This document shows, in pieces, positions 44,116 through 55,963 of a stretch of DNA of 64,000 nt. This DNA comes from Ailanthus altissimus (taxonomy: Eukaryota; Streptophyta; Magnoliopsida; Sapindales; Simaroubaceae). The position numbers and the translations under genes were made by a program. A model generated the notes under the pieces. The model was not told the DNA's origin, made no database searches, and saw only the letters and a program-made list of their open reading frames with translations. The number at the start of each line of letters is the position of its first letter. The stretch's first letter is position 1. The DNA is taken from positions 17,534,014-17,598,013 of the forward strand of contig OX327699.1 of NCBI GenBank assembly GCA_946807835.1, written 5' to 3'.

Positions 44116-47100
44116 ATGGTTAAAGCAGTGATTGGAGAGGAAAGTCGACTCAAATTAACCGAAGATCGCCTCTCTCAATCCACAATCCCGGCTCAGGTTC
44201 TCTTTCTTCTTCTGAAAGTTTAGGTACAAATTTCTCAATTTGGTGATTTGGCAGGTGGGGTTAGCGATAGGCAAGCTAAGCGCCACTCTCGACCGGGGCT
44301 TTGTTTTCGATTTAATCCCCACCCCCTCAAAACGACGCTGGAGAGCCAGCTTGTTCGATCACCGAACCTACTTCCAGAGACGACAAGAAACGGCCCCTCC
44401 AAATCCAAATCTCAGTCCTCCGATTCTCTCTCTTTGCTCATTGATCAGGATTGGGTCGCCGAACACGCGCGGCAGGTACATTTTTCAATCATCTGCACCT
44501 TTTGAGTATTAATGTGTGCGAATAATAATTATATAACTTTGCTGGCTTAGGTTTAGAGAATGCTATTAGGAGGTATGAAGGTGATTGGCATTTGTGTTTG
44601 GGCTAGTGATAGCGTTTTAAAAAATTCTACCTTCGCGCTTTGCCAGGTATATATATATTTTTTATGGTCTTTTAAAACTTGAAATGCTATAATTTTTCAT
44701 TATTTAAGGTTTCTCGTAATTATTTTTTACTTGCATACGGCCAATTGTGTTGCAGAAGCAGCACCTTTTTCGGAGACTGATTCTGATGAAAGGCTGCTTG
44801 TTCACATCTGTTATAGGCCAAGGAGGTACAATACTTTATTGAATTCATAATATCCTACTCATTCCTGTCTTGTTGCGTTTATGGACGTATTGTCTTCATA
44901 GCGATGTTGACTAAAGAGTTAACTTGTGTAGATGGACGTGCCATAATTGCAAGATAACTTCAAATATTTCATCGAGCAGCCTAAGACCTTGTGATTTCAA
45001 AATAGGAAGGGTTTTAAATTCCCTTCAAAGTTCTAAATGCATGTACAACTTCAGTCTTAGGTAATTCCATCTGTTATTTTTCCTCTAAGTCTTTGTTAAA
45101 TGTCAATCTTTGTTGTTGAGAAGTTATGGTTGCATCTATGCCTACATTTTAGCTCACGTTGTCAGGAAAGTTTGTTTTATTTATGAATGTGAAAAACATT
45201 GTTTCCTTTCGTGCTTGACATCTTTCATTACCGCAGCAATAAGAATCGGTCTTGATGTTTGCTGCGCCGTATGAGTTTTAAGTGGATGTTAATCCTTGGA
45301 TTGTGGTATCTCCACATCTAAGCTGTTTTCCCGTGATCAGAAAAATCAAATTGGGTTTCTTTTTGAGCTTTTGGACTGGAAATGTTAGACAATTGTTATT
45401 TCTTATCATTATTGTTGGTTTAATGCTAAAGAAATTCTTGAAGAGATGCATTAAATATTAAAATATGGTTTGTCCAGTCTCATTTGAGAAGCCACATTTT
45501 TCCAGCTTACCTATATATCATAGGGGTGCATCAAATGCACAAATCGCAAGTGACATTCTTCGTGAAGGAATCTTGGCTCATGTAAATGAGCTAAGAGGTG
45601 CAAAGGCTGTGGTGGATGGAATTTTTGTAAGTACTTCACTTTGAACCCTTCACGCTAGTTGGTTATAGTACCTTAATTCATGTTCGCAGTGGAAACATAA
45701 CTTAGCAGTTACTAGAAACTATTAGGTATTATTTTCTGTAATCATAAGCTAAGAACTCAGGATGTAGCTTCTGAAAAGTGCATGGGAGGCCCATTTATAA
45801 TTATATTCTGTTAAATTGATGCTTCCTAATAATTTCAATTAGCATTAGTTTACGTAGCATTCTTTTTACTATGACTTTCAGTGGAGAGCTTATGATAATG
45901 ATTTTCAGTGATGAGTTTATTCTACATTATGCATTTTTAGGTTGTTAAGGATGAGCCCTGTACAACAGATGGTCTGCATGAAGTTGAGTTGCTTCTACCA
46001 TTCTTGAATGATGCATCTGCTGAAGGTTTGTCAGCAAATTTTTGAATCAAGTAAATTCTTTTTGTTGCTTGAACTGTTTTTCAGATCATCTACTCTGACA
46101 TTTGATTGCATTCATTATATTCTGTAAAGCATGCAGCAAGAAAGATGTTACTGGTCTTGACGTCTTAAGTGGCTTCGTGTGTTCTTTTGCGTACTTGAAT
46201 TCAAAAGAACCAATTTCTCAGGCTATTTCTGAAATAAAGATATTCATAATTTTCAGTTTGGGCTTTATTGTTACTTTAAACTGAAGTGCTATTCTTGCTA
46301 TAGAATTTAACATGCATTTGGAAAATCCCGTTTTGATGGGTTCAGAATGCAACGTTGATGTTAGCATTGTCCTGTATCAACTTCATTTTCGATTGGGTAT
46401 ATCAAATAAATAGATTAATCATGGAAGAGTTCAATTTATCTTTGGTACACAACATCATAGCAAAGCCTAGCATGTTCATTTCAGAGAGAAATAATTTTTG
46501 CTAAATTTGGTTAATTCTCATAGTCGTTAATGTCTTGTCTATCACCAGTGTTTTTCTCTGTTCAGAGTGATATTATCAGGAATCTGCAAAGCAGATTAGA
46601 TATAATTTGCGATGAGGCTGAAGAAGATCTTGCTCCAGCCGACAATGTTGGCAAGGAAGCTAGTAAAGAGAAACCTGTTTCCAAACTTGTCCTGCATTCA
46701 CTAAGGTATTTTAGTTGCAATGGTAATCTATTGTTGATTGGATTTTAGTTGAGTGCACATACAAATGTCCTTCTCTAAAATAGTCACTGGCATTTCATAC
46801 CAGATTTCTGCATTTTTTGGTGTCTCTTCTGTGAAGGCCTTAAAATTTTCATGCAATCTGACTGCTTTTTGCTTCCTGAGCATGCTGTCGTGAAATCACC
46901 TGGGGGCTTTATCTTGCTTTCTATAAAGTAGAAGGTGGGTTATAACAGTACTGATCACCTTTATAATATTCAATTGAAATCAGGAAAAGTTGCAGTCTTT
47001 CATTTCCTTGAAGAGTCTTTGTGCCTTGGTTGGTGGATACATATATCTGTGATTACCTACAACCATCTGAAACACTTGAGGTTTGTATTTGTACTTGAGG

Positions 47101-47789
47101 ATTAGCTCCTTGTTTTTTAGTTTCTTGAAAGGAAGAAAATAAGTTATTGTTATACTACAAAATTCACATCAACTTGCTTAAATGGTGGGGAAGAAGGAAA
47201 TGGTAGTTTGTCTTGTAGAAGGAATATGTTTCTATTGTTCCTGCATGTACAAGTCATTAAGACTTGCAGAATATATGCTTTATCTTTCTTAGTTCAAACA
47301 GAGAGATACCCCAAAAAAAAAAAAGGCCAAAATAATCATGATTGAGCTGGATCCATTCCGAACATCTCACCAGTTAAATAAACTAGTACCCACATTTAGT
47401 ATATAACCATCAAGAAAATTGATTATAGGATGAATGGACAGAGATTTATTTTACTAATTGCTTTATATAGTAGTTATGACTTGTGTTTTTCATGCTCTAT
47501 TAGGTTATTAGAGATCATTGTGTTGAGTTGACGTCTGTGGAAGCTCTCACTGATTCCTCATCAATCTTGGAAGCCGAAGTAGAAGCACCTTCAGTGCTCG
47601 GTAAATCCTTTTGGGACATAGAGTCCCCTTCAACTCTGGATCTAGTACTTCCTTACAGAACAAAGGAATTGACACAAGGAAAACAGCAAAGATCCTGTGA
47701 AGACAGCTAATTTCAACATCATGGGTGCCCTGTTTTTCTTGCTCGTCGCTATTCTGGTAGGATTTTTGCTTATTCTTAGAAAACCCTAG
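44116..47789 (+). pseudogene. ODR4-like protein pseudogene
   Basis: An 11-exon structure like the plant ODR4-like gene (odr-4 family, one C-terminal membrane helix, linked in animals to GPCR trafficking). Start MVKAVIGEESRLKLTEDRLS (44116-44196). Exon 2 44255-44475 has two frameshifts (about 44321-44327 and 44386-44392). Exon 3 44551-44646 opens with TAG at 44554-44556. Exon 4 is 44737-44825, and its acceptor reads TTGCAT instead of TTGCAG. Exons 5-7 look intact (44932-45060, 45506-45626, 45941-46025). Exon 8 46130-46239 has AT in place of the GT donor. Exon 9 is 46566-46705. Exon 10 46984-47080 has TGA at 47009-47011. Exon 11 starts at 47504, hits TAA at 47708-47710, and the membrane helix (FNIMGALFFLLVAILVGFLL) continues in another frame to 47789. 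Exon phases otherwise still agree, so the decay is recent. Confidence 0.88.
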
Positions 47790-48147
47790 CTCACTATGTG
47801 AAGTCTTGCTTATTGATTTATAGTTCAACTTTTTTGGTCCCACAACATCAGTTACATTAAAAATTTTTCTTTTATAATTTTGTTAAGTTGGGAGCAATAC
47901 CACAGTGTATAGTGAATATTATTATTTTCGATAGTGACAGGGAGCGCCACATGTAATTGAGGAACAAAAAGATAATAACATTATTGCTCATTAAGAATAC
48001 ATTTTACAATTGAGAAACAACTCGTTTTCATTAGCACACTAGTTTGTGCAATCATTCAACTAAGTAGAACTGAATTTTGTATAATCACCACAGGGATAAA
48101 GCATTATGCCTTCATCTGCAAACCACCATGGCCAATTAATTGGATGC
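47790..48147. other. Convergent spacer between the ODR4 pseudogene and the first PGM-like gene
   Basis: About 358 bases of AT-rich 3' flank. No gene. Confidence 0.5.
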
Positions 48148-50928
48148 TTACTCCCTAGGAATATTCTCTTTTGTAACGTCACTTGTAAGATGAATCACGC
48201 GAGGAATGTTTCCAGGATAACAAGAACTCTTCGTGCTGCTGATTTAGAAAAGAATTAAAACGTTGAAGATTTAGTCTAAGAATATGTGTAAGTCTGTTGC
48301 TCACCTGCTGTCCACAATGACCACTGACCGAACTTCACAATTGGTAAACCTAAAGACAGATTACAGATATAGTTCAAGGTTAACGATAATCTTTTTTTTG
48401 GAAAGGGGAGAATGAGGGTGGTTATGATATATTTTTACACTGCAATTTTACCTGAAGTTGATATGGAAACAAAATAAGCCAATAATATATAGTACTGACC
48501 GTGGGCAAAGTTGACTGTTGGGGGATGGTTGACAGTCATTTAGTAGTGCTAATAAAGTTTGCTGCAAGAATATACCATGGCTAACAACTGCAATCTCCTT
48601 CTCTTGCCGAGTCCACAGCCTATTTAAAAAGAGATCATGTCTAATTAATGCTCATAGGCCTATCCAATTCAATTCTCGTTTTACAGCCTTGGTTTATTTT
48701 AAGAGTAATGCTATTCTTCTTAAATTATGTTTTAAATTTTAAATATTAAATTGAAATGTTAAATAATTATTGAGTGATGAAATGATATAAATTTTAAAAT
48801 TAAATGATATAAAATTTAAAATTATTTATTATATTATTTGAGATGATATTTTTTTAAAATATCTAACATTGTTCTTATTTTAATTAACAAAAATATTACG
48901 TCACCATTTCATGAACTTCATTCCTCTTGCTGCTACTTCTTCAAAGGGTTCTCTAATATCAGCCTTCCATAAATTGTCATCTTCACTTTCTATCTGGACA
49001 ATAATTTAGACTTGTATTAGTGGAGAAACTACTTATAAACTTAAAAACTCTGTACTTAGAGACCAACAACTCAAAGTTCTTTGTAATTCTAGAGATGATG
49101 ACAACGTAAGTACTTGCCAATCTAAAATCAATTGCAGGGAAAAGGGACTGATATTCGCTGATGCTTCTTCTTTTATCACATGGATGAACCCCCTGAATAA
49201 GAAAAGATAAGCCAAGAACAAGAAAACTTCAATAAAACGCCAGTGGTGTTTCGCTAGCTGGCTGTGATTTGATTGGAAAGAACAATAAGAAGAATAAGAA
49301 TAAAAATAATTATTTTCAATAGCAGATACCAACACGTATTGGTGGTGGCCTTGTAGGCATCGCCACACAAACATACCAAACGTTCTCGACAAAGCTCAAC
49401 TGCTACAATTGGCGGGCAATTGACACTTGATGTTGCATGGTGATCACCCTTCCCCACATTTGCATTCAACGATGGATTCACATCATATTCATACCCATTT
49501 GTTTGGCTTTCACCACCAAAAACTCCAGCTGCTGTTTGCAAAGTTCTGGGATGCAACCATTACCAACCATAAGCTACATTACAAAATATTATCACAAACA
49601 AAACTTAAAGTGGCAAAATCTATGCAAGATGCCAGCTGCTGCTAAGTTGTTGAAGTTTCTTTTAACTAGTTGGAGTCTTATCATAAACTTGAATGCAGCC
49701 CTTTCGCCTAATCTTTCTGTTGTTCTAAGGCACACAAATGAAACTTAATCAGTACCTTAACATTGGGGAAGTGATGACTAAATCAATTTTTTTGGTAAGT
49801 CCACTTTCTTGAAGTTGTTTGCGCAAATTACCAACCTGTTACAAAATCACCCAAGTCATTTTAGAGTGCTCTTGTAGCAATGGGGGAGACTATATACGAA
49901 TAATAGCAAAATAACAAATATGAGCACCATAAAGTTCTTGTTGCAGACTAGTAAACAAAAGAATAATAACTGGTTAGTACCTGCTGCCAGCCAAGAGGGG
50001 AAAGTTGTGCATCAAAAAGGTCATGAGATAATAATGCATCTGGAGTACCGTCATTTCGTTCTACATTGTGGATCCCTTGTCCATGCCTCACCTGTAAGTA
50101 ATTAAACCCACTTCAGCAAACTTCCTAATTTGACAGCGATGGAAAAAAGAAAAAAATTTGAAGTCAATTTGGTGAAATCAATCGATACAAACCAGGTGAA
50201 GAGTTTTGCAATTTTGCAGTGAATATAGATGTTTAGCTGTACTGGCATCCATATCTGCAAATGATACAACTGAGAAATAATGCATGGAGAGCACAAAAGA
50301 ATGACCAAGTGAATACAGAATGGAATTACTAGAGGTGATTTATAATATAACATTTAACATATGCTGCTTAATGATGAAGCAGCATGCTAATTCTAAATTC
50401 TACAAAAGTTTGTAGAGTTTAAGGCGCAAGCCCTTCAAAGTGGGGAAGTAGGTACAACGTAATAGATCCCATGAATTAATGAATTCTATTTTCAGGCATA
50501 AATTCTGCTTTATCAGAGGCAATTGGCCCTACAACACAAACAAATTATAAACCCATGGATTATTCTACAATACTGGAAAGGTATTGTACTGGGATTATTT
50601 GTATTCGTTAGATTTGATTTCTTGATTTAATCCAATGATTGAAATTAATCTTGGTATTCTAATAGCTAAACCCATATATAGCCATTAGAATTTTCCATAT
50701 TCATCGTCCAACAGCCTATGGACTGGCGTGATTTTCGCCAGCATCATCTCAAAATTTACCCCATATACAGCTCACGTTAAACAAGAAAACTCAACAAAAA
50801 AAAAAAAAACCCTGAAAGAATTTTGAGAGAAACATTTCAAATGATTAATTGGAGATAATATATAACATACCAGTGAGAGGAGAAAGAGAGAAAGTCTTGC
50901 CACGAAACAAAGAAGCAAAAACATTCAT
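48148..50928 (-). CDS. Phosphoglycerate-mutase-like protein, tandem copy A
   Basis: Complete model of 10 coding exons, 298 residues. Exons: 50871-50928, 50193-50254, 49981-50091, 49756-49835, 49377-49545, 49118-49192, 48905-48993, 48500-48619, 48305-48349, 48148-48235; all phases agree. Histidine phosphatase superfamily: the catalytic RHG is in LVRHGQGIHNVE (His about 43) and the second His in VVSHGIFL; VELCRERL and GVHPCDKRRSISEYQSLFP are typical of plant phosphoglycerate-mutase-like proteins (Arabidopsis At5g64460/At2g17280 group). The substrate is not known. A short first exon (MNVFASLFRGKTFSLSPLT) resembles a weak organelle presequence; translation from the Met in exon 2 (MDASTAKHLYSLQ) would give a cytosolic form. 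The intron after exon 6 has a GC donor, and intron 7 carries a MITE. The C-terminus differs from the other copies. Confidence 0.85.
48703..48874. mobile_element. Small MITE (Mutator-like) in an intron of PGM copy A
   Basis: 172 bp flanked by a 9-bp repeat TTATTTTAA (48694-48702 and 48875-48883). Its ends are GAGTAATGCTA and, on the complement of the right end, GAACAATGTTA, an imperfect inverted pair. A 9-bp duplication suggests the Mutator superfamily. It is absent from the matching introns of copies B and C as far as I can see, so it arrived after the duplication. Confidence 0.7.
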
Positions 50929-52385
50929 TGATCCTGAGATTTGGAATATAAAGGAATGCAAACTTAATGGGCGGGAGAGGAAATGGATAATTATTATTAT
51001 TCTACGGACAAACTAATGAGCCAAGATGTTAGTGATGTGCGCCGTATGATATATAAATTATTTTCTTAGTTTGATTTTTCATTTTGCCCAAATGAGTAGT
51101 TGACTTATCTTTGCAGACAAATTTACTTTGATCAATTCTATGAAATGGACGAAAAGCTTTGGTGCTTTTTTGAAGTCATCTCCAGAAACTGCCATGAAGG
51201 CGTCTCCCTCCTTCTATGATATTTACATATATAATCAATTCAATTTGATCCTTTTAAGCACTCGCCTTATTTTATATAAAGTAATTGAGTTTCCTTCTTT
51301 TTTTTCAATTCCTTGGTCGGCTTGCCGGAATAGCTATTAAATTTAAACATAACACTCAAACTCTTTTCCATGTCGCAAGTCAGTTAAGTCCAATGGTAGT
51401 TAGTTATGTAGAACATTTATTTACAATATATAGGCAAATAACACTTATTCCATCTGCATATTAGAATATGCAAGGCACCCAATTGCATAGCTTGAGTGGC
51501 AATGTTTATGTACCCTTGATCTAAATAATAATTCTTAAGATAAATTAATGTATAACTTAATTATTTGGGAGGTTACGAATTTGAATTCCTTCTTCTCTGT
51601 GTTAAAAAAAAAAATTCAGGAGATGGATTAAGGGAAATAAAAGTCTTGTAACGTTCTTTAAAAAAAAAATCAAAAAGATCAACGTGGTCAGCTGTATGTT
51701 CATGCATGGAAAATTGGAAAGTTGCACATGCCCACATGCACATTCCTGGATAAAATCGTGAAATTGCATAGAAAAAGATAGTGCTGGACTTTTTCTCTTT
51801 GGAATAGTGCTAATGATTTGTGCTGGACTTTGGTTGGGCCCTCCTAGCCTTCAGAATCTCTCAACTTGCTTTAAACGTCTTTGTCTTTCCTACTTCACGA
51901 AATAAACTTGTAATTGCTTAACAGAACTATGCTTTCCAAAAGTCTTTTGTCATTACCTTCATTTGTGTCCTCATCTATTGAGCATTAACCCCGTAAAGGG
52001 AAATAAAACTTTATTTCAACATCATGCGAGTATCATATTTTTTCCGAGTGATTTCTTCATTATAATCATCTTATTCTGTAAATTGTTAATAATCCAACAC
52101 AATTTATTTTCTTTTTTTTAAAAAATATTTTCTGACTTGGCAAATTATACTAATGCAGTGAAGGGAAAAAATAAAAAGAGAGAGAAATGAATATGAACTG
52201 AGATGTTATTAATCAAGTATTCAACATAGGATACAGAATCCTGTTGGGTAAAATAAAACGAAGTAATAGATGAATAAATGAAACAATGAGAATCAATTGT
52301 TTTAACAGTGACACCATCCTTGAGTACTTGAGAAGTTCCTGGGAAGTAACAAAACTGAGATAAATATAAAGCCCCGATGAGGAAT
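50929..52385. other. Spacer between PGM copies A and B
   Basis: Promoter region of copy A (minus strand) and 3' flank of copy B. AT-rich, with poly(A/T) runs near 51600 and 51660. No further gene or duplicated exon was recognised. Confidence 0.45.
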
Positions 52386-54510
52386 TTATTCATAGTAACT
52401 AGTAGCAGAGGCATCTGGTTCCATCGTGCTGCACATATTGGAAATAAAGTACAAAAGATAAGCATTATTGGTTTGGAATAATAAATTAAGATGGAACATT
52501 TTGACAGAATTTTGAGCATTTCTTGCAAATTAAGATAGACTACTCACCATTTGTCAACAATGACAACTGAACGAAGCTCACCATTGTTAAAGCTGGACAA
52601 ATAGATCACAAACACCTTTTGATTAGTCGTACGGAGTAAACATTATATTATTTCAAAGCAGCCATCATCTTGGTAAACATTATATTACTTCAAAGCAGCC
52701 AGCCATCATCTTGTCAAAAAATAAGAAGGTGCGTGTTTTGGTGGAAATAGCATTTAGCTATGACTCTTCAATGTGGAAATTTGATAAAAGCATGAAAGAG
52801 AGGACGTTGGTACAAAAGAAATTATGAATTAGAAATTCTTTAACAGGGTTTTGTTCAAGTTGCTAGCCAATATACATGAATAGCAAAACAAATGAATATG
52901 AAGATGAATATGAATATGAATATTGTTACTAATACTCACCGTCTGCATAATTGAGTTTTCACAGATGGATCAGTGTCATTTTCTAAAACATAGAGTATAT
53001 GCTGCAACACTACACCATGGCTCACAATTGCAATCTCCTTTTCTTGCCGTGTCCACAGCCTATAAAAAAGATGGATAAATGTTAAAAAAATCACCCCCAT
53101 ACTTGACAGCATTTGATGGCTCGTAAACAATACATCATTGAGAGCAACTGAGTTTAGGCTATCTATGTATTGATTATTGAATTTTGATAGGGACCCCAAG
53201 TAGGCAGGCAACCATTTGACCACTTAGTTTTTGCTTTAGTTTTATCATTACGAGGATGATGATTGATTAGTTGTTTTGGATTATTTGAGCTAATGAATTG
53301 GCAGAAAAATTATATAAGATTATTACATTCAAGGTAATATTGATTGAAAGAAACTGCAATTACCATTTCATAAACTCTATTCCCCTTTCTGCAATTTCTT
53401 CATAAGGCTCTCGTTCATCAGGGTACCACAGATCATCTTCTTCACTTTCCATCTGCGAAAAAGTTTCATACTCTTAATGAAGATAAAACTTTGAAGTTTG
53501 AATCGTAGTAGGATTTGAGATATATAGTCAATTCGATTAACAGTTGATGCAAAAGATGACATTCTTCAAATCCATAGCTAAAGCTAAGATAATGGCTAAA
53601 TACTTGCCAGTGAAAAGTCGATTGCGGGGAAAAGAGACTGGCACTCACTGACGGTTCTCCTTTTATCACATGGACGAAGCCCCTGGAGAAGAAATTCGAA
53701 AAACGGAAGAAAAAATGTATCTTCAATGCCAACTTAATTATAAAATTAAAATTATATACAGCAATTAGCAGCCCAGCTGAAATGCCTGTGAACATACCAA
53801 ACGATCTCGACAAAGCTCGTGAGCTACAATAGGAGGGCAATTCAAAGCTGGGATGGCATTTTGACCATTATTTGCCACCATTGATGGATATTTCTCCGAG
53901 CCATATATCAGCTGGCCTTCACTGCCAAAAACTCCAACTGCTGTTTGCATGGTCCTGCAATATTGCATATGTATAAATCTTAAGTCATTAACTTTATTAT
54001 AAATTTATTGACAAGAGAAGAGATTCAAGAGAATGCTAGTCAGTTAAATTGATACCTTAACAAAGGAGAAGTAACGACCAACTCAATCCTGTTCAACAAT
54101 CCACTTCCACGAACATACTCGCGAAGATCACCAACCTAGTGTCAGCAAAAAATTAGTTCATCCTAAAGGATCAAAATACAATTGAAATTCAAAAATAATA
54201 ATGAATAGTACCTGCTGCCAACCCAAAGTTGAGATTGGAGAATCAAATAGTTCATAAGACAGCAATGCATCAATATTCTTCTCTGCTTCTACATTGTGAA
54301 CCCCTTGTGCATGCCTCACCTGTTATTTAATTATATACAGTATTATACATAATGAGTATGGTTAACAAAATTCATGCCTTTGGTTAGTAATATAAGTAAA
54401 GATATATATATATATATATAGCTTTGAAGTAAAATTCTAATTGTACGAACCATGTGAAGTATTTTGCAATTGTTTGCTGAGTACAGAAATTGAGCTTTGG
54501 CAGTAACCAT
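52386..54510 (-). CDS. Phosphoglycerate-mutase-like protein, tandem copy B
   Basis: Model of 9 coding exons, 258 residues. Exons: 54451-54510, 54212-54319, 54056-54135, 53798-53954, 53608-53682, 53364-53452, 52940-53059, 52548-52592, 52386-52428; phases agree throughout. The catalytic region is MVRHAQGVHNVEAEKN (RHA in place of RHG, His about 23) and the second His is in IVSHGVVL. VAHELCRDRL and RPCDKRRTVSE keep the family pattern. The C-terminus is the shortest of the three copies, ending ATSYYE. An upstream phase-1 exon homologous to those of A and C may exist (ending near 54779, with an apparent in-frame join) but it has no ATG, so I start at the Met in the second exon and expect a cytosolic protein. 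The exon 5 donor is GC, as in A and C. It is the most diverged copy but has no stop or frameshift. Confidence 0.82.
52636..52713. repeat. Tandem duplication in a PGM copy B intron
   Basis: Two adjacent copies of a segment starting GTAAACATTATATTA and ending CCATCATCTTG: 37 bases (52636-52672) and 41 bases (52673-52713). The second copy has an extra AGCC and one substitution. A simple local duplication. Confidence 0.85.
54402..54420. repeat. (TA)n microsatellite
   Basis: A TA run within the intron between the first two coding exons of PGM copy B. Confidence 0.9.
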
Positions 54511-54512
54511 TT

Positions 54513-55963
54513 CTGCAAATGCATGAGAAAATAAATATAAGATTACTACCATAATTACTTGAATGAACCCGAAATGATAACAAAACTAAAGTAATAAATT
54601 AAAAATGCTTTAGACAATAAATTCGAAACAATTCTGTTTAGTGCTGTAGTTTAAGAAGTGTTTTATGTGGATTGAAAATGTTATTATTTTTCGGAAACGA
54701 ATATCATTTGTTTTTGGAGCTCTGAGAAAAAGGGTATTTGAAACAACAATGATATACAACATGCGCGTGCATAGATACCAGAGAGAGAATGAAGAGAAAA
54801 TAGTGATGGCTCTTCGCTGGGACAAGAATGAAGAAGCAAAAACTTGGACTTGTGAAATCGAGAAAATTGTTTACGATACAATGAGCAAGCCAGGCCAAGG
54901 AAAACAAATCGTATATATAATAAGCAATTGGACCTTGAGGTGAGATGGTGGGTATACTTTGATTCTTACTTTCTTTTATCAACTTAACTTTGATTTGATT
55001 GCTTCTATTAACGTATTTTCAGGATCAAAATCCTGAGACCCGTTAAGAAATTTCTGAAACTATGAATAATTTTCCCGCATGCAACACACCGCTCATTCCA
55101 TGTAGTCTCGTTATAAATAAATATAAAAGTTCCCATTTGCTTTCTTTCTTGCCTAATGACTGCTTTGCTTTGAATACCATCTTTGGTTTGAACGGAATTT
55201 AAAGAAATTTCCTTGTTATCAACATTTCCTTGGACTTTGAACTTGAAATTGAATTTGAAATTGAAATGACTACTCCTTCTACTTGCAATTACGTAGATCA
55301 TCAATTAAATCATATATATTATAAATGGATACTAGGAAGTATAATGAAATGAACCAACAAAAATATTTAACTTCAATAGTTAATGGCTAGGTGGTTATCA
55401 AGACCTTTCATTGTTTGACTCGTTCTGAATCAAAATTATTTAGCTGTCACAATGGACCCAATTCATGCTGGTCTCAATCTATTCCTCACCATACAATTAT
55501 TTTTTATTTTTGGTATCCCATACAATTATTATTGTTAAAAAAAATTCCGAACGTTAAAACTAGCTCAACATTTTTTTTTAGCGGGAAAAAAACCGTCTAT
55601 TGAAGGTGAGAAAAAGGAAAGCTAGAAAGAAAAAAAAAACCGTCAAATAATACCATCAAGTTGATTTAAAAATTATAACAAAATGATGCACATCTCGAAG
55701 AATTAAATTCACTGGCTGCAAATTCATGAGTTACATATGACTCATTTTTGTCCATCTCATAAAGAATTGAGTAGTTGACACCTAGAAGTCTATTTTAGCC
55801 TCAAGATCTTTACAATCTTGACAATGTATCAGTGCTCGCAAGCTCAAAATAATTTTCGTACCAAGTTTCCTGTGTCAAGGTAACATAAATATTGTGATTC
55901 ACTTGAATTTATTGAGCATCATATTCAGATTCCATTTTGATCTTTTATCAGCCCAGGCTATAA
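54513..55963. other. Spacer between PGM copies B and C
   Basis: Promoter of copy B and 3' flank of copy C. Open frames on both strands near 54665-54982 overlap the presumed leader of copy B and show no family resemblance. No other gene seen. Confidence 0.45.

Noticed and set aside
54665..54982. Overlapping frames on both strands upstream of PGM copy B
   Set aside because: No ATG-initiated frame joins copy B in phase; the apparent in-frame leader starts from a non-ATG codon.
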